Source: an uncultured Hyphomicrobiales bacterium
GTDB taxonomy: Bacteria; Pseudomonadota; Alphaproteobacteria; Rhizobiales; Beijerinckiaceae
Direction of reading: 5' to 3'
DNA: 7,927 bases
Assembly (NCBI GenBank): GCA_903903935.1
Contig: CAIVAX010000579.1
Span: forward strand, 1 to 7,927
Part shown: positions 5,624 to 7,927 of the stretch, one piece after another
Layout: each line of letters starts with the position of its first letter
How positions within the stretch are numbered: position 1 is the stretch's first letter
Notes under the pieces: generated by a model
What the model was told of the DNA's origin: nothing
Seen by the model: only the letters and a program-made list of their open reading frames with translations
The model's database searches: none
Position numbers and translations under genes: made by a program

Positions 5624-6970
5624 TCACAAACCAGCCAGAAAGCCGGTGGGATCAACAGGCGTGGACCCCTTGCGCAATTCAAAGTGCAATTGCGGCGAAG
5701 AGACATTTCCAGATTGGCCTGATTTAGCCAAGGTCTGACCACGCTTCACGCTATCGCCGCGTTTGACATCGAGATCGCCATTATTGGCATACGCCGACAC
5801 AAAGCCATTGGGATGCTTGATCAGAACAAGATTGCCATAGCCCTTGAGCTCATTGCCAGCATAGACAACAACGCCCGCTTCGGCAGCTTTCACCGGCGTG
5901 CCTTCAGGCAGAGAAATATTAATGCCGTCATTGCTGCCTGACTTGAAGCCTTGAATCACACGGCCACGCGCGGGCCACCGAAATTCAGGATTGGCTGAAT
6001 CAGACAGAGCCTCTTCTTTGACATTGGCGGGCGTCACAGTTGCAACCGGCGTGCGATCAACTGCAGCTGTTTTGGTGCTTGCCACCTCCTGCTTGGCGGG
6101 CTGCTGAGCTGCAGTCTTTTCACTGCTGGCAGTGGCCGTCTTTGCATTTGCTGCAACCGCCTGAGTTGTTGTCTTGGCCTCAACTGGCTTCACCTGATTG
6201 GCTTGGGCGGTAACCGAGGGGGGTTTATCAGCAGGCTTTGTGGCTTGCGTTGATTGCGCAAGTGTCTTGCCCGTTTGTGCCACTTGAGGAGCCGGTGCAA
6301 TGACTTTGGCATTGGCTGTCTTGCTTGCTTCCACTTTCGGCGCTGCCAGCTTAGGCGCTTCCAGCTTGGGTGCTTCGATCTTTGGCGCTTCCGCTTTAAC
6401 AACTGGGGCCTGAGTGGCCGAAGCATTATAGACCGGAACCACAAGGCGCATGCCAGGCTCAATCTGAGCAGCTGTCAGGCCATTGGTTTTGAGAAGAACA
6501 TCGGCAGGCACGCCATAACGGGCCGAAATCGCCCCAAGGCTATCGCCCTTGGCCACCACAATCGGGGTGCCACCAACAGCCGACCAATTGGGCGAGACTT
6601 GCGGCGCTCTAGCGGCAATACCAGCCGTCATATCTGTGCGGGAAGGCACAGCTGCCGCACTCTTCATCAGCGGGCTTGGTGTTGAGGGAGCGGTATAGAC
6701 AGGATTAGGCGCCGGCAATGGCGATGAAATGATCTGACCCGCTGAGGCTCTGGGCGCTTCGATCAGATTCGTCTCAGACAGTGATTGCCCCCGGCTCTGA
6801 CCAACGCCCGCATCAGGAAGCAGAGTCGTACCGGTGGGATTGTGATCTATTGACCCTTGAGCAAAGCGAGTCACTTCACTCGAACAGCCCGCTAATAAAC
6901 CTGTTGCAAGACCGACATAGGCGATACACGCAACCAGTCGGTTCTTTTTTCTTTGAGGTTCAAGACACAT
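5624..6970 (-). CDS. nlpD: NlpD-like lipoprotein with LysM and degenerate M23/LytM domain
   Basis: A 448-residue envelope lipoprotein. The ATG at 6970 gives a signal peptide with basic QRKKNR, a hydrophobic stretch and lipobox LLAGC, lipidated Cys29. The frame stays open further upstream, but no usable start lies between here and the pcm stop. One LysM domain (about 136-182; VVAKGDSLGAISARYGV) should bind peptidoglycan. Residues 184-325 form an Ala/Lys/Pro/Thr-rich linker, with EAPK-type repeats near 192-217. An M23/LytM domain fills 330-440. Its zinc and catalytic residues are mostly absent: the HxGxD motif reads NDGIN (347-351), the usual YAH reads YAN (394-396), and HLHFE reads QLHFE. As with E. 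coli NlpD, it is therefore more likely an activator of cell-wall amidases at division than a peptidase. The symbol is by analogy. It follows pcm after a terminator, so it probably has its own promoter in 6971-7052, which could not be pinned down. Confidence 0.88.
   Translation of the reverse strand: MCLEPQRKKNRLVACIAYVGLATGLLAGCSSEVTRFAQGSIDHNPTGTTLLPDAGVGQSRGQSLSETNLIEAPRASAGQIISSPLPAPNPVYTAPSTPSPLMKSAAAVPSRTDMTAGIAARAPQVSPNWSAVGGTPIVVAKGDSLGAISARYGVPADVLLKTNGLTAAQIEPGMRLVVPVYNASATQAPVVKAEAPKIEAPKLEAPKLAAPKVEASKTANAKVIAPAPQVAQTGKTLAQSTQATKPADKPPSVTAQANQVKPVEAKTTTQAVAANAKTATASSEKTAAQQPAKQEVASTKTAAVDRTPVATVTPANVKEEALSDSANPEFRWPARGRVIQGFKSGSNDGINISLPEGTPVKAAEAGVVVYAGNELKGYGNLVLIKHPNGFVSAYANNGDLDVKRGDSVKRGQTLAKSGQSGNVSSPQLHFELRKGSTPVDPTGFLAGL
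6320..6391 (-). repeat. 12-base repeats coding an EAPK-type linker
   Basis: Within the nlpD-like gene, six successive 12-base units encode EAPK, IEAPK-type and LAAPK/VEASK-type variants (protein residues 194-217). The units are imperfect. This is a typical flexible wall-spanning linker that can change length by slippage. It is part of the gene, not a separate element. Confidence 0.7.
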
Positions 6971-7052
6971 TGGACAACCCGCACTAAACGCCTGATCAAC
7001 GACCAGATTAAACGCCAGTAGGGTTAAGGCTCGGTTTATGAAAATGAATTTT

Positions 7053-7086
7053 AAAAAATAAGTGAGCGGCCGAGGGACAAGCTCAC
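7053..7086 (-). terminator. Intrinsic terminator of pcm
   Basis: On the minus strand GTGAGC (7081-7086) pairs with GCTCAC (7062-7067) across a 13-base loop and is followed at once by TTATTTTTT. The TGA stop of pcm (7083-7085) lies in the stem, so ribosomes reaching the stop would cover part of the hairpin. The stem is only 6 bp, but the T-tract is good. Read-through into the nlpD-like gene remains possible. Confidence 0.65.
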
Positions 7087-7904
7087 AAGACTTGCGACAG
7101 CCCCTCCAGCAAGGCGGGCATACGCGCCAAGCCAATCTCTTGGCGCTCAAAACCTGATTGTTTATGGGCATATCTGACAATTTTGGTGACTGCCTCTTGT
7201 TTGGCGACACCCTCTTGGCGTCGTCCTGCAACGATCACACCGCCATCAGCCAAGAGCTCGAGAAAATGATCTGGCTCTTGATTCAACACACCATGCACCA
7301 GAATACGATCATAGGGTCCCGAATCGGCGGCGAGCGCAAGGCCATCGCCCCACACGACACTGACATTAGCAGGCGCCAATTGCGCCAATCTTGTCTTGGC
7401 GGCATGGGCAAGGGTCTTGAACCGTTCATACGAATCGACCTTGGCCCCCAGACTGGCAAGAATCGCTGTGGCATAGCCAGAGCCCGTACCAATCTCCAAA
7501 ACCCGCTGACCGGGCTCTACCCGCAGCGCTTCAATCATACGAGCGACCAAAAAGGGCTCGGGCATGGTCTGGCCACAGGCAATGGGCAAAGCCACATCCC
7601 GCAGCGCCAGATCGCGATATTTATGCGGCGCAAAGGCCTCGCGCGGGACCAGTTCAAGCGCCCGCAAGACATTGACATCCGCTATGCCGCGCACGCGCAG
7701 GCCTAGAACAAATTCCATTTTGGCTTGGGGCGATTCATTCTCAACCCGCCGCCCCTGCAGTTCACTCTCTTCAGCCTCGAGCAACTCGGAATGAGGAGCG
7801 AACGAAGGTTCATTCTCGCGGCTAATCTCGTGAGTCTCAGCAGCTGGCTCTGGATCCAGAAAGGAGAACAATGGCAGCTGAATGATCTTGCCGCGCTTGG
7901 CCAT
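7083..7904 (-). CDS. pcm: Protein-L-isoaspartate O-methyltransferase
   Basis: A PIMT-family enzyme of 273 residues that uses S-adenosylmethionine to methylate isoaspartyl residues in aged proteins, starting their repair in the cytoplasm. Visible: FVLGLRVRGI (65-74), LPIACGQTMPEPF (106-118), the SAM-binding motif VLEIGTGSGYATA (135-147), acidic Glu160 at the end of the next strand, and WGDGL (185-189). In most family members the substrate-side motif reads GQT-S-P; here a proline (115) sits where the serine is usual. The protein is about 55-60 residues longer at the N-terminus than typical bacterial Pcm. The extra part is acidic and low-complexity, apart from IIQLPLFSFL (7-16). ATG 7904 is used; an internal ATG at 7718 would give a classical-length protein of 211 residues, but has no ribosome binding site. 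Family assignment is firm; the start is moderately sure. Confidence 0.92.
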   Translation of the reverse strand: MAKRGKIIQLPLFSFLDPEPAAETHEISRENEPSFAPHSELLEAEESELQGRRVENESPQAKMEFVLGLRVRGIADVNVLRALELVPREAFAPHKYRDLALRDVALPIACGQTMPEPFLVARMIEALRVEPGQRVLEIGTGSGYATAILASLGAKVDSYERFKTLAHAAKTRLAQLAPANVSVVWGDGLALAADSGPYDRILVHGVLNQEPDHFLELLADGGVIVAGRRQEGVAKQEAVTKIVRYAHKQSGFERQEIGLARMPALLEGLSQVL

Positions 7905-7927
7905 TAGCTGAGTGCCTTTTGATAGGT
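7904..7927 (-). CDS. Possible 3' end of an upstream gene
   Basis: Directly before pcm the minus strand reads TYQKALS then TAA, with the TAA sharing one base with the pcm ATG (TAATG, 7902-7906). Such one-base overlaps are common between co-translated genes. In related genomes surE often precedes pcm, so surE is the natural guess, but seven residues cannot identify it. Confidence 0.3.
   Translation of the reverse strand, partial: TYQKALS

Noticed and set aside
7019..7029. Possible CtrA binding site upstream of the nlpD-like gene
   Set aside because: A TTAACC half-site is present, but the second TTAA lies at the wrong distance for the TTAA-N7-TTAA consensus, so this is no better than chance in AT-rich DNA.
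6971..7231. Upstream extension of the nlpD-like frame by 87 codons
   Set aside because: It would overlap pcm by about 150 bases, offers no start codon between the pcm stop and 6970, and would bury the clear lipoprotein signal peptide inside the protein.

Overview
The window reads as an ordinary chromosomal region of an alphaproteobacterium, most likely of the order Hyphomicrobiales (Rhizobiales). This rests on the gene order pcm – LysM/M23 lipoprotein – DUF815 ATPase – yajC – secD – secF – Mth938-domain gene – squalene/phytoene-synthase-like gene, and on alphaproteobacterial-type protein sequences. Base composition looks moderately GC-rich throughout (by eye, not counted). No insertion sequence, phage gene, CRISPR array, rRNA or tRNA was seen, and no block stands out as recently transferred.

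Layout from right to left. At the right edge, pcm (protein-L-isoaspartate methyltransferase) lies on the minus strand. Its ATG overlaps a possible stop codon of an upstream gene by one base. pcm ends in a hairpin plus T-tract terminator. Next, also on minus, is an NlpD-like lipoprotein with a lipobox, one LysM, a long Ala/Lys/Pro linker and a degenerate M23/LytM domain. A plus-strand DUF815 AAA+ ATPase runs convergently towards it. Their 3' ends are separated by 124 bases that hold an inverted-repeat terminator and a 29-base tandem duplication overlapping the end of the ATPase gene. A 176-base divergent region then holds a recognisable promoter for the leftward operon.

The leftward operon is yajC–secD–secF–Mth938 gene–squalene-synthase-like gene. 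The first three encode the accessory SecDF–YajC complex, which helps protein export and membrane-protein insertion at SecYEG. The last two are packed tightly behind secF, with a 4-base ATGA overlap between them. They resemble the mitochondrial complex I assembly factors NDUFAF3 (Mth938/DUF498 family) and NDUFAF6 (squalene/phytoene-synthase fold). The second lacks both aspartate-rich motifs that a prenyl synthase needs, so it is better read as an assembly-factor-type protein than as a terpenoid enzyme. Membrane-insertion machinery and two assembly-factor homologues in one transcription unit is the most interesting feature of the window. At the left edge, a well-formed ribosome binding site and ATG start another minus-strand gene that is cut off.

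No clearly new defence or mobile system was found. The points worth a second look are the assembly-factor pairing, the inactive LytM domain, a clamp-binding-like motif in the extended N-terminus of Pcm, and the small repeats and hairpins around gene ends.
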